64,000 nt of DNA from Arion vulgaris (Eukaryota > Mollusca > Gastropoda > Stylommatophora > Arionidae), in the NCBI GenBank assembly GCA_020796225.1, contig CM036755.1:15377317-15441316 (forward strand), written 5' to 3'. The notes under the pieces were generated by a model, which worked only from the letters and a program-made list of their open reading frames with translations, did not search any database and was not told the origin of the DNA. The position numbers and the translations under genes were made by a program. Numbering within the stretch: the stretch's first letter is position 1; the number at the start of each line of letters is the position of its first letter. Shown piece by piece: positions 9,728-19,869 of the stretch.

Positions 9728-10035
9728 TCATTATTACGTATGGGTGTGAAGCATGGACATTTAATAAGGCAGTGGAAAAACATATATGTGCTTTCGAATA
9801 TAAGGGTTACAGAAGAGTCCTTATATCTTGGACAGAGAAGAGAACAAATAGATCTATCCAGACAGAACTCAAAATCAAAGAAAACTGGCTGATGCTACAA
9901 ATAGGAAAGATAAATTGAGGTATTTTGGACATATAAAAACATGAAGGGCTGGAGAAGACCATCATGGAAGGAGGCATACCGGCAAAGAGAGAGGCAGAAC
10001 ATCTGACCTATGAGAGAAAGAAATTCCGGAGGACT
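9728..10035 (+). mobile_element. R-delta LINE C-terminal fragment
   Basis: Reads YGCEAWTFNKAVEKH, then YRRVLISWTEK, then LRYFGHIKRHEGLEKTIMEG (with frameshifts) and ends before a T-rich stretch at 10039. It lies 30 bases inside intron 1 of the MARVEL gene in the same orientation. Confidence 0.75.
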
Positions 10036-10139
10036 GTTATTTTTATTTTCCTTCTGGCCTGGCCTTCATAGGTGTGCGCCGCACACCTAGCACGCATGGA
10101 GAATACGACACTGGCCTTTATAGAGTGTGGCTTCAAAGA

Positions 10140-10376
10140 GAACTTTCATCTAAACCAATCCACACCAACGTTAGATTGGAAAAGTTTGGATTGAAGATTG
10201 TAGTGGTTAGAAAAGAACAGCATAACAGGTATATGAGTAGGCTCATCAATCGATATCGAACTGGTACGGTTAGTCGCGGGATGCTTTTTGAGGTATTGCG
10301 TAGGAAATTGGAACACTTATGGACATGCTTCACACCCATACGGGGCGCAATGCAGATATCTAAATTGAAATTTTAA
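10140..10376 (+). mobile_element. I-beta LINE 3' fragment
   Basis: The frame contains SRLINRYRTGTVSRGMLFEV and RKLEHLWTC, the segment after RNase H seen also at 27240-27350. No RNase H residues remain. Confidence 0.6.
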
Positions 10377-10399
10377 AGAATCATTCATAGTGTTTCTTT

Positions 10400-10630
10400 C
10401 ACTTACATGTCTAGTATCTGTTTCACATACAACGTCTAGTATCTGTTTCACATACATGTCTAGTATCTGTTTCACATACATGTCTAGTATCTGTTTCACA
10501 TACATGTCTAGTATCTGTTTCACATACATGTCTAGTATCTGTTTCACATACATGTCTAGTATTATCTGTTTCACATACATGTCTAGTTTCTAGTTCACAT
10601 ACACCGTCTAGTTCCTATCTCACATTCATG
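10400..10630. repeat. 24-bp minisatellite, about 9 copies
   Basis: The unit CATGTCTAGTATCTGTTTCA plus CATA repeats, with degenerate first and last copies (ACGTCTAG; CCGTCTAG). The 8-codon period produces repetitive open frames on both strands that are not genes. Confidence 0.95.
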
Positions 10631-10654
10631 TCTAAGAGCGTGTTTCATTATTAC

Positions 10655-11110
10655 TGTAACGTAGTAACGATATAGAAAAGGAAAACTGAGGTATTTTGGA
10701 CATATAAAAAGACGTGAAGGTCTGGAGAAGGCCATCATGGAAGAAGGCACACCGACAAAGAGAAGAAGAGGAAGACCACGAAGAAGATGGATTCAGGATG
10801 TAACTGATGGTTTGAACATGACGGTTGCAGAGGCAAGACATCTCCCCTTTCTCTCTTGCGATCCCGGCCTAGACTGATAGACCAACTTTTTTCATGAATT
10901 TTACCGTGTTTTTAAGGGACTCCGTTCCTCCGTACAGCTTCTCGAAAAGCTCTGTGTTTTGGGACCAGGTTTCTTTTCTTATCCTGCTATCAGTTGACAA
11001 TCTTGCAGAACGTGTTCTGCTGTGCAGGACATCTGGCCTATGAGAGAGAGAAATTTCGAAGGACTGTTGGGGTGGCACATTTCTGCTTAGAACAAGCTAT
11101 TTGATGATGA
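10655..11110 (+). mobile_element. R-delta LINE 3' end, interrupted
   Basis: Reads EKLRYFGHIKRREGLEKAIM, then a basic block RRRGRPRRRWIQDV and TVAEARHL, before an insertion at 10844-11023. It resumes with GACATCTGGCCTATGAGAG and ends at a GATGATGATG tail. Joined across the insertion it matches the left edge of the window. Confidence 0.8.
10833..11034 (-). mobile_element. I-like LINE 3' fragment nested in R-delta, with target-site duplication
   Basis: The inserted 10844-11023 segment is flanked by GCAAGACATCT (10833-10843) and GCAGGACATCT (11024-11034), a target-site duplication with one mismatch. Its minus strand matches the 3' end of the I-like element at 49680-50990, including GTCTAG(G)CGGGATC near the end and an AAAGAGAGA-type tail. 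Confidence 0.75.
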
Positions 11111-11149
11111 TGCGTAACGATATTGTTAATATATTACACTATGCCTCAG

Positions 11150-12215
11150 TCTATTGTCTATTCCCAGGTGGAAGATGAAATTGGCTGTCCACGCTTGCCG
11201 TTAAGCGTAGGGATGGGAGCTTTAATTTGCGTTCTAGGGCCAGATGAGTCGTCCTTGTTATGTTATATTCGTGTTTATGTACTGTGGTCTTGATATTGTC
11301 TATCCATCTTTTTCTTGTTCTTCCCTTAGCTTTAGTACCCGATCTCTTTTTATTGTATGCTGTTATTGGTGGTTGGTTGTATTTCATTCTCATTAAATGT
11401 CCAAACCACTGCATTTGTTGTCTTTCGATGTATTCGGTGCATGAAGTTATGCCCACTCTGCTTCTGATGCCCTCATTTCGTAGTTTTTGTCTTTCCTGGT
11501 GACTCCCACTGCCTTCCTCAAGCATTTCATTTCACACGTGGTGAGCTTTCTGTGATGTGTTGCTGTAAGAGACTAGTTTGGCACTGGTAACAAAGTGTTG
11601 GTAGGAAAATACATTTTATCATCTGTCTTTTCACTTCCATCTTGATCTTTTGGTGTTGTAGTAATGGTGTCAGCTAGTAGGTCACTGCATTTGCTTTTTG
11701 ACCCCTTGTCTCTATTTCTCTATCGAGTTTTCCGTCCTCTGTGAAAATGCTGCCTAAATATTTGAATTCGGAAACTTGCTTTACTCTGGTGTTATCTATT
11801 TGTATGTTTGCTTGGCTTGGTGTTCTGCTGATGTTCATGGTCTCGGTCTTTTGTTTGTTGGTTTTCATGTTGTACTTTCTACATGCTATTAGCAATGAAT
11901 TCATGTGGTGTTGTAGCTGATCTTCATCTTCATACATTAAACTTTGGTCGTCTGCAAAAAGTCTTTCGTTGATTTGGTTGTTTAATTGGTCGTAGTGATC
12001 ATTGTCTATGTCAATAAGGTCTTTTCCGCACTGTGCCTCTTTCACTATTCTGTCTATATATGTTGAAGAGATGAGGTGAGAGCACACAACCCTGTCTTAC
12101 TCCTGATTTTGTTTCGAATGAGTCTGTCATTCCGTCTGTTGTTCTTACCACACTGTGGCTATTTGTGTATATTGCTATGATATTGTCTAGCAGTTGTCCC
12201 TTGATCCAATATGTC
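11150..12215 (-). mobile_element. R-epsilon LINE, RT core to C-terminus
   Basis: On the minus strand: SGVRQGCVLSPHL in a frame near 12090, LFADDQSLMYEDE (RT catalytic box, FADD form, 11920-11965), EFKYLGSIFTEDGKLDREIE, then after a degraded stretch YIERQQMQWFGHLMRM and a basic KGRTRKRWIDNIK near 11290. Frameshifts around 11520-11680 break it. It sits in intron 1 of the MARVEL gene, antisense to the gene. Confidence 0.85.
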
Positions 12216-12256
12216 TCAGTAATTAATTATTTTCTTGTGTTTTCTCTTTGTTTCAG

Positions 12257-12451
12257 TTTCTGTCTCTGATTGCTTGCATTTGTGTGGCATCTGGAAGAAC
12301 AACCCGTTGTGATGAATCATATTCTGCTAGTTATGATTTTTTTGAATTTGTATCCATCTCCACATTTTTAACACTTTTATTTTCCTGGACATTCTATACA
12401 CTTACTCTCAGCCAGAGAGTTTTCTTGAAACGAGTACCCTGGATACTTGTA
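12257..12451 (+). CDS. MARVEL-domain protein, coding exon 2
   Basis: Codes for residues 51-115. The acceptor is TTTGTTTCAG (ends 12256) and the donor GTAAGT starts at 12452; the exon is 195 nt, phase 0 at both ends. It opens with FLSLIACICVA, the rest of helix 1, then a short luminal loop with two cysteines, then helix 2 (FFEFVSISTFLTLLFSWTF) and ends RVFLKRVPWILV. A basic KRVPW stretch between helices 2 and 3 is typical of a cytoplasmic loop. Both neighbouring exons continue this frame without adjustment, which supports one gene. Confidence 0.85.
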
Positions 12452-12554
12452 GTAAGTATACTGAGTCTTTCTTACACAAGAATAGTATAGGAATTATTTA
12501 TAGTAATTGTAACATTTCAGATGTGAAACTATTTTTAGATTGTAGTAAGTACTA

Positions 12555-12905
12555 AAAGTATCAAATGGGACGAATTGAGGAGAACTGGTGAAATCAGAGA
12601 AATGTCTGGTCAACAACTAGTAGCAACTGTTATTAGAAGGAGACAATTGAGATATTTTGGGCACACCTAGAGAAGAATTAGCAAAGACTATCAAAGCAGG
12701 CATTGAAGGAGCGGGCGGGCAGCAAGGGTTTCAAGAAATAGAGGACTTCCTAGGGAGACCCTGAAACGAACTTTGCTGAGAGAGGCAAAATATATCCGAC
12801 TCAAAGAGTTTTAATGGAAGAGATTTAGCGAGTTGCCCAGGACAGAGCGGTATGGAGAAATTACTTGCAGGCCCCATGTAACGTATAACGGTACGAGAGG
12901 AATAT
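12555..12905 (+). mobile_element. R-beta LINE 3' fragment
   Basis: Contains EIREMSGQQLVATVIRRRQ and a frame matching LRYFGHT, then ends GTAACGTATAACGGTACGAG as in the copy at 1500-2810. It starts about 100 bases into intron 2. Confidence 0.75.
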
Positions 12906-13084
12906 ATATGTATAAATATGCAGTTACACACAAAATAAATATCATTAATATATATCATGGCCTGGTACGATGTCTCTGGTGCAACGATAAGCCACACCAA
13001 AGCTGTGCTATCATGGCTCTTCCTAAATAACCACATTGTAAATTCTAATACGTCAAATGTCAAAATAGACGGACACACTCATTC

Positions 13085-13590
13085 GAAAAGTATCTACGAG
13101 CTATTTGGGTATAAAGTGTGATTGCAGTCTATGCTTTAGGGACCATATAGATCAAGTTATTGCCAAGGCTCGAAATGCTCTATCCGAGCTGAGAATCATG
13201 ATTGCTGCTAACATTGAGCAACGCCTTCTTGTGCTCTTGTACCAAGGCATTGTTCTATCATGTATAGAATATGCATGCTCTCTCCTAACAATTAGTCCTA
13301 CGCAAATAGTGAAACTGGAAAGAATTCAGAATGAGGCTATTCGCATGATTCTGAGATGCACCAAAGATGCAACAGAAGTGGCAATGAGATTATTTCTTGA
13401 CCTCCCCACTATTGCTCACAGAATTGAAATTTGGAGTATTCGAGTATATCTAAAAATCAATGCATGAACAAGGAACATCCTTTCCATGAAGAAGAAAGGG
13501 TGTAGATTCAAGAGAGGCAGATCATGGCTGAGTCAGGCGGAGATCGGAACACATATGGACATATCCGGAGTGCTATGATGATAGTCCTTA
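13085..13590 (+). mobile_element. I-beta LINE fragment between RT and RNase H
   Basis: An open frame at 13105-13467 reads LGIKCDCSLCFRDHIDQVIAKA..., LLYQGIVLSCIEYACSLL and KLERIQNEAIRMILRC. This is the thumb/connection region that follows RT in I and Jockey-type LINEs. The RNase H is missing, and the sequence jumps to the 3' end with a GATAACTGATGAT tail. Confidence 0.75.
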
Positions 13591-13844
13591 TATAATTGAT
13601 AACTGATGATCAACAAAGATTTATATTTTGTTTCAGTTACCGGCTATGGACCTCTAAATTTTACAGCCATATTAGTTATAGATGCCACCTCCCATATTCT
13701 TTGTTGCTGTCATATCGTAGATAAAGTATTATCTGTATAGTCAAAACAAAGCTATGCCATATGTCTTTGCTGAACTGGTTCGGAATTAATTTCTCGTGTT
13801 TCCAAATTATGTAGTATCATCCAACTGAAAAAGTATAACGAGTA
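13591..13844. other. no gene seen
   Basis: Intron 2 sequence without recognisable repeats. Confidence 0.4.
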
Positions 13845-14367
13845 CAAATCAAGAGGAAGACCACGCAAAAATGGAGCGACGGCATTAAGAACAGCCTTAC
13901 GAAAATGAATATCAGCTTACAAAGTGCCTTAAAATTAGCACACACAAGATCCCTATGTCCCCCTTCCCTCTCCAACACTTCTATAAGAAAGTAAATGGTG
14001 GAAGAGAAGAAGAAGGAGACCCAACCTAAACTTAAGAAGTAAAAGTAAGTAAAGTAAAGGAACCCTTTCATACCTCGTGGTATATAGGGCAATACAGTGT
14101 TAGGCCTGTATTTTCATTGACCGTCGTCACACGATGGGTGATGTGGTCAGCATCACGCCGGCCGCCATTACTTTCCCAGAGCATGTGTGGTACCCAGTTG
14201 AGGCTGGGCGACCTGAGAGCCGTCGCGGTCGGGAAAAATTCCACGCGCACTACGGGAGTTGAACCCAGACCGCCAGCCATGAGAAGCGAGTTCACTAACA
14301 ACTTTGCTACCACGGCTCTCAACCTAAACTTAATAGCGAAGAAAATTGTGAACACCACGTAGTTATA
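13845..14367 (+). mobile_element. RTE-like LINE 3' end, interrupted by SINE-A
   Basis: Reads KSRGRPRKN, a run matching SLQSALKLAHTRS in another frame and a GAAGAGAAGAAGAAGG stretch, then is split by SINE-A. The right flank resumes after the duplicated CAACCTAAACTTAA and runs to the terminal repeat of the DDE transposon. Confidence 0.6.
14022..14333 (-). mobile_element. SINE-A copy with 14-bp target-site duplication
   Basis: The direct repeat CAACCTAAACTTAA at 14022-14035 and 14320-14333 flanks a 284-bp SINE on the minus strand. From its 5' end it shows AGAGCCGTGGTAGC (A-box region), GGGTTCAACTCCC (B box), a central part with GACCACATCACCCATC, and a 3' tail of CTTTACTTTACTTAC type. The perfect duplication and intact Pol III boxes make it the best reference copy of the family in this window. 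Confidence 0.9.
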
Positions 14368-16555
14368 GTCTGTCCATTAATTCGTGAGCACGTTTGAAAT
14401 TGATTTTCTCGAAAACTACCTGTTGGATCTCAGTGATTTTTGCATGCAGCCTTAGAATATCCATGACGTTAAAATAAAGCTAACCAGTAGTCCATAGATG
14501 CTACGGATTTTGCACATCGGCGAATTCCTTTGATCTTTTATGACAATTGCAAATACGGGGCTCAAATTTTAGATTTTACAGTAATCCCTAGAATTTGTCT
14601 ATGTCAATTCTATTCATAGGTGTATCTCCATATTAACTTGATAGGTCAAGTAAATAAGTGTGTTGCCCTTTATGTGCAATCGTGAACTTGGATACAATAT
14701 GCAACAGTTAGTCCTCCCCTTCGGTCACCATTAGACCCCAGGGTGTCTTAACTTCACCACAAATTGTATGATGGTAGACGCATTTGGATATGGAAATGTA
14801 TACGTTGCTATTTCTCAGTCTGTAATCAAAATATGATTTGTATCATCCCGAATCTGACGATTCCATGAGGTTGATAATTGTTACTGGCTGAACAAATTGT
14901 AATCCATCTCGGTGCCAGTACTCGTCTTCCTCTAGGAGCACATGTTCAACACACTTCTTCCAGAACTGCATGTCTATTATTGAGAGGGACTCACGTGTCA
15001 GAACTTCAACATCACACATTTTAAACGTCCTGTTCTGTTCGGCAACTTGCTCTTTTACTTTAGCCCAGACAAGCTCTATCGGATTGAGGTGAGCATGATA
15101 TGGAGGTAGTCGCAAAGACGTGTGGCCGTATTCCGCAATGATTTTGTCAATATGAAACACCTTTGTCTTATTTGTCATCCTCACCAGGTGCAACAACTCG
15201 GGTTTCAAATATGTACAATCGAAGCTGACATTTTCCTTAGCAAGCCAAGTCCTAATTTGATCTTTTGTATTTGATGCAGTTGGTACTTTGTCTTCCGCTG
15301 ATACTGCGTTGTGATAGGATGCATTATCCATTACCAAGCATGATGGTCTGTTTAGAATTGGAAGTAGATCTTTCTCCATCCAGTGCCTGAAAATATGTCC
15401 ATTCATTTCTGTGTGGAAGTCCCTACCGTCGGTACTTTTGATTGGAAAATAAGTCCAGCGTCATGGACAAGACCTTCTTCACTGCTTCCTGCATGTGTTA
15501 GTATAATACGCTGGCCTTTGCTGCTTGGTATTTTTTTTTTCTGTTCACCGTCTACTGATTGCCATTCTTTAGCATTGGTGTGGTGAGCATTGACCCAGGA
15601 TTCGTCCAAATATACAATATCATAGCCTTGCCTCCGCCGCTCACGGATCTGCCTCAGGTATTTACTTCGGGCAGCAATTAAATGTGGCTTTTCACAAATA
15701 ATATTCCTGCCGCCTATAGTTTTTCTGAAGGTGAAGCCGGCGGCTCTTACAATTTTCCATAGAGTACTTTTAGAAATGTCTATGCTGCAATCTGATTGCA
15801 GTTTTAATTTCAGTTTCCTGAGAGTAACAAGTTGATTTGTCGCAAACATTTTCAAGAGCTCCCGTCTTATGACATCTATGTCAAAGTCGTCAATTGTTCT
15901 TTTCCTTCCTTGCTTGACATTAGTGCACTTTGTGTCCTGTTTAATCCATCGGGAAAAGGATTCTCTATTCAGACCAAGAGCCAGTTGCGTTCGTTTCTCA
16001 GGGTTATGAATATCGCAATATAGATGACCTCTCTTAGATTCCTTACGGAAGTGTTGGTATAGTAAAACTGTAACCTTCTGCATTGTTATAAATGTGCACT
16101 TCAGACTCATTATGAATGTGATATCAATGTCAGTTTTGATAAGCCAACAAATATGATACAATAGCTTCATACAAATAGCGAGATACACCTATGACTATAC
16201 AACGGTATCCCAATTATAACGTCATATGCTTTCCGCGTTCAAAATCGACTGGGTTCGGTGCACGGAATTCCCGTGAAATTGTTGTTTACTCACGATATTT
16301 CTATGTTACCATAATGTATTTTTAGAACAACGCGTCTGTGTACCGTAGATCTGTTACTATTGTGTACAATCCGGTGAGGTTGATTTTAATATAACCTGAA
16401 GAAGAAATATTTCAAACTACATCAAATTTTCTTGGAAAAAAATTTTTTCTCTAGCGTCATGGATATTCTAAGGCTGCTTGCAAAAAATCACTGAGATCCA
16501 ACAGGTAGTTTTCGAGAAATCAATTTCAAACGTGCTCACGAATTAATGGACAGAC
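14368..16555 (-). mobile_element. IS630/Tc1/mariner-type DNA transposon with 101-bp inverted ends
   Basis: Terminal inverted repeats 14368-14468 and 16455-16555 start GTCTGTCCATTAATTCGTG and are about 97% identical by eye (two single-base length changes in T runs and one substitution). The left end abuts TA, the usual target of this superfamily; the right flank is CA. One transposase gene lies inside on the minus strand. The unit is 2188 bp. Confidence 0.92.
14843..16188 (-). pseudogene. DDE transposase of the IS630/Tc1/mariner superfamily, one frameshift
   Basis: About 447 residues in two frames that overlap at 15403-15406. The N-terminal part (from 16188) carries a helix-turn-helix region (SRWIKQDTKC, then TLRKLKLKL). 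The catalytic acidic residues are D in YLDESWVN, D in LVMDNASYHN, and E in HLNPIELVWAKVK. About 83 residues separate the second D and the E, far more than the 34-41 of ordinary Tc1/mariner proteins. This resembles the DD82E (Sailor) group as I remember it. Frame continuity is lost by one base near 15430: the expected DFHTEMNG is in the other frame, consistent with loss of one A from an A run. Otherwise no stop is seen, so the damage is recent or a sequencing error. Confidence 0.88.
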
Positions 16556-16564
16556 CACAAAGTA

Positions 16565-17002
16565 TATTTCATCATCATCAAGTAGCTTGTCCTTTCCGGA
16601 ACTTAACTCTTGGCCGGCGTCAGCAGCAGTCATTCTCAGATCGTCAATAACATCTTGCAAACATCATCTTCTAGGTCTTCCTCTTGTTCTTCTCTCAGGC
16701 ACTATTCCCTCCGAAATTAATTTCTCTAGACACTCATGTCGTTTGATGTGTCCGAAATATTTAATTTTCCTTGTTTTTATGCTTTGTAATAGTCAACTCT
16801 CTTTAATATCAAGCTATTGCAGAACAGAAGCATTTGCTCTTTTCTCTGTCCATGATATTCTAAGTACTCTTCTGTAGTATTTGCATTCAAATGCATTAAT
16901 GATCTTCACTGCCGCTTTGTCAATGTGCAATGTCTCACAACCATATGTTGTTAAGGAAAAAAAACGCAGGCTCTTAAACGTGAATTTTGTTATGTCAGTT
17001 CC
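16565..17002 (-). mobile_element. R-delta LINE C-terminal fragment
   Basis: The minus strand reads TYGCETLHIDKAAVK, YYRRVLRISWTEKRA, IKYFGHIKRHECLEKL and a basic RRTRGRPRR block, ending in a GATGATGA tail next to the DDE transposon. It is antisense to the MARVEL gene in intron 2. Confidence 0.8.
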
Positions 17003-17994
17003 CTACCGACTAGATATCATAGAAATACCGACTGGAGCATTTATCACTGGTGAAAAATGTTTTATTCCGTCATCTGTCTATCCTTAAGTCAGATCTTGAG
17101 ACCCGTTCTGTCTTCCCCAACTATCCTTTGGTGGCTTACAGACGGGACAGAAGTCTTAAGGATATGTTGGTACACAGTCGCCTTAAGTCCAATATCCAGA
17201 CTCATTTTGGCATTGTCCAGTGTGGCCGTCGGCGTTGCAACACGTGTGCTATGTGATACAGACGCGTACTGTATCTTTTCCTTTAGCTTCGTTTGTTATT
17301 GATGATGGTTTCACATGCGAGTCCCGTAATCTTATCTATGCTATTATCTGTAAGCGGTGTAACAAGGCTTATATCCGCGAGACAGGCAAGATGCTCAGTC
17401 ACCGATTGCGCGACATACGCCAATGCTCTGTGACACCTGTAGCCACCCATTTCAATGATACTGGCCATTTAGGAGCTCACGATGTCCAGGTCACAGCCAT
17501 CCGATCATGTTCCTCGGATGATCGCAGTCGATTTGCTCTGGAGAATCGGTTGATTTCTTTGTATGGTACCTTGCGACCACGTGGGCTCAACGTATTACAT
17601 TCCTATGCTTCTTGGTACTTTCTCTTCCCATGCCTTGTAATCTATATGGGTATATGTTGCATGTATTCAAGTTATATATTTACTAGATTTTTCATTGTTT
17701 CTCTTCCGTTCTATTTATAGTTTTTATGTGTGTTTTTTGTGTTACAGTTATTTCGTTATTCGTTTCTATTCTCAGATTTTCAATAGAAACGTTTGTATTT
17801 GGTCGTCCATTTGTTTTTTAAATTTGTCACTCCTGTTGTTCGTTTGCTTGATAAAGGCCTTGTTGGTCGAAACGTTGCTGTATTTTGTCATTGTTTTTGT
17901 AATTTGTAAAACTACAGTACTTTGTGATTACGTGTTTTGCCCATCAAATAGTTTTACTGCAGTCTCATCTATTTTGTGAACTACCGACTAGATA
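17003..17994 (+). mobile_element. Penelope-like element, 5'-truncated, with 14-bp target-site duplication
   Basis: The direct repeat CTACCGACTAGATA at 17003-17016 and 17981-17994 flanks the insert. The protein part starts KNVLFRHLSILKSD (17050), loses frame near 17250, then gives CESRN, CKRC and AYIRETGKMLSHRL. In the GIY-YIG core the usual YIGET glycine is R and a few residues are missing before LRDIRQ. The 3' region to 17980 ends TTTTACTGCAGTCTCATC as in the 3150-4450 copy. Confidence 0.88.
17840..17895 (+). ncRNA. hammerhead-like motif in PLE 3' region
   Basis: Same layout as at 4305-4370, but the first core box reads TTGATAA. Stem II (GGCC/GGTC), GAAA and stem III with the GTA triplet are kept. 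Confidence 0.35.
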
Positions 17995-18545
17995 GAGAGA
18001 TAGAGGCTAGAATGCAAAAAGCAAACGCTGTAACCTACCAGCTAGCTCCATTGTTAAGGCACTCAAAAATTTCACAGGCAGCTAAGCAACAGATGATAAA
18101 CAGCATTTTTATACCTACTTTGTATTACCAGAGCCAAACATGGACAATGAGCAAAGCGCAGTCACAAAAATAACTACATGTGAAATGCGTTGTCTGCGAA
18201 AAATTACCAACAACACCAAAAAGACAGTCACCAACATCAGCATAAGAAAGAAAGTTGGCACAGAATCTTGCTTGAAATACATTGAGAAACAAAGAATGAA
18301 GTGGTTTAGCCACTTAATAAGAATGCATCCAAACTCCACACTATACAGAGTCTTCTACAACAGAACATAGAGAAAGAAGGCGAGTGGAAGACCACGAAAA
18401 AGATGATTAGATGCATAGCAGAATCCTGTGAAAGAGCAAAAATAACAATCACCCAAGCCACCAAAACAGCGCAAGACAAAAACTGAAAACCACGAAACTG
18501 GGCAACAACCCAGTAGCAGTGTGACGACAAAAAAGAAGAAGAAGT
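17981..18545 (+). mobile_element. R-epsilon LINE C-terminal fragment
   Basis: Begins at the PLE target site and reads LDREIEARMQKANAVTYQLA, then CEMRCLRKITNNTKK and YIEKQRMKWFSHLIRM, a degraded basic block, and an AAGAAGAAG tail. Same family as 11150-12215, opposite strand. Confidence 0.85.
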
Positions 18546-18625
18546 TCCCTTCCATAGGTTAATTAGTTCTTTTAGCTAAAGTATATTTAACGAGTAAACA
18601 TATGACGAACCTGATATATATTGTC

Positions 18626-18705
18626 TATACCTGGCACAGGTTGTCTTATACATGGCACAGATTGTCTTATACCTGGCACAGATTATCTTATACATGACAC
18701 AATAT
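18626..18705. repeat. 21-bp tandem repeat, about 3.7 copies, before exon 3
   Basis: The unit TATACCTGGCACAGATTGTC plus T repeats up to 15 bases before the exon 3 acceptor, so it occupies the region where the branch point would lie. Confidence 0.9.
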
Positions 18706-18720
18706 ATTTTCTGTCTACAG

Positions 18721-18819
18721 GATTTGGTTTACTGTGCTGTGTACACCGTATTTTACTTAATTGCTAACTCACTTGTGGCAGCACGAGCATGTAGCACGGA
18801 CAGCAACAAAGCTGCAAGC
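18721..18819 (+). CDS. MARVEL-domain protein, coding exon 3
   Basis: Codes for residues 116-148. The acceptor is TTCTGTCTACAG (ends 18720), the donor GTAAGT starts at 18820, and the 99-nt exon is phase 0 at both ends. It reads DLVYCAVYTVFYLIANSLVA, the third membrane helix with a few polar residues, then ARACSTDSNKAAS, the second extracellular or luminal loop. The third helix starting with acidic and aromatic residues and the small loop before helix 4 are as expected for the MARVEL fold. Confidence 0.85.
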
Positions 18820-18904
18820 GTAAGTAACAATTTTCCTTAGAATTTCTAGTTTTTAAAATTATGTTCAATTTTTCTGTTGCTTATTATTCTATGTATATTC
18901 TATG

Positions 18905-19075
18905 AGATTTTAAAACAGACCTTATCCTGGCCAAGCTTTATCAAAAGAATAAAAGTCAGGCAATCAATGTTCTTTGGGCATATAATGCGAAGAAGAGGTT
19001 TAGAACATTTGGTGACAACGGGTAAAATTCAGGAAAGTAGAGATCGTGGAAGGCAGTGAGACCCTAGAACCACGG
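18905..19075 (+). mobile_element. R-delta LINE C-terminal fragment
   Basis: Reads IKVRQSMFFGHIMRRRGLEH, LVTTGKI and DRGRQ before a stop. Only the last conserved block of the RTE ORF remains. Confidence 0.7.
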
Positions 19076-19427
19076 CCTTCTCTATAATGGCCACAACGCA
19101 GACGACAGTATTGCCATGTGACGTCACAGGCTGAGGCGGTGTATTCTCACAGACTTACTATTGTCTGTTACTATTGGGAAACGCCAATCTAGACAATACA
19201 TCTTGCAGATGTTAGAAACTTGTTGGATGCATGTGTGTATTATATAAGTTTTATGATGAGTAGCTATAGTTGTTGCTCTTACATACTATTTTAGTCTAAT
19301 TTTATACAGAATACTTTAGAGTGAGGAGTAATTTTATACAGAATGAGGAGTAATTTATATATGATTACTAGTGTACTTACATCAGCTTATGGTAGTCTCT
19401 CATCATTTATCCATGAATAAGTAAGCC
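19076..19427. other. no gene seen
   Basis: Intron 3 sequence; AT-rich, with a short local duplication of TAATTTTATACAGAATGAGG type near 19310-19350. Confidence 0.4.
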
Positions 19428-19860
19428 ACATGTTTGCACAACACCACAGCTTGATTAGCACATAAATTAAACAGTATTACACAAATATATTTATATACTA
19501 CTGAATTTTGCTACTTTCCTTTTTGTGAAGAAGCAGCTTGCTGAACATTGCATTGATCATTCCTTATTTTTCTATAATTGTTGAGGAAAATGTTGGAACC
19601 ACAGACAAAGTATTTCTTTTTGAGCTCCACAGATACATGCAGTACTGTCTAATGAAAATTTTAAATAGCTGGCAGTTACAATTTGTATGACAATCTCCTT
19701 CTGGTTTGTCGTGGCCAAGAACTTATCTTCATATTCAGATGATATCAGCTTTTGAACAACTAGATATGATATGAAGCAGAGAACAGTGAGATCTTGTGAT
19801 GGGTACTTCAGTCCACCCCTATCTATTAAATGTGTGTAGTTAAATGAAACAACGAAAACA
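19428..19860 (-). mobile_element. DNA-transposon remnant, copy 1 (possibly P/THAP9-like)
   Basis: The segment 19440-19745 is a close direct repeat of 22625-22945. The minus-strand frame reads RGGLKYPSQDLTVLCF, which recalls the GGL.xPS motif near the C-terminus of P-element/THAP9 transposases, then a region common to both copies ending before 19570. The assignment rests on this motif alone. Confidence 0.35.
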
Positions 19861-19869
19861 CGTAAAAAC

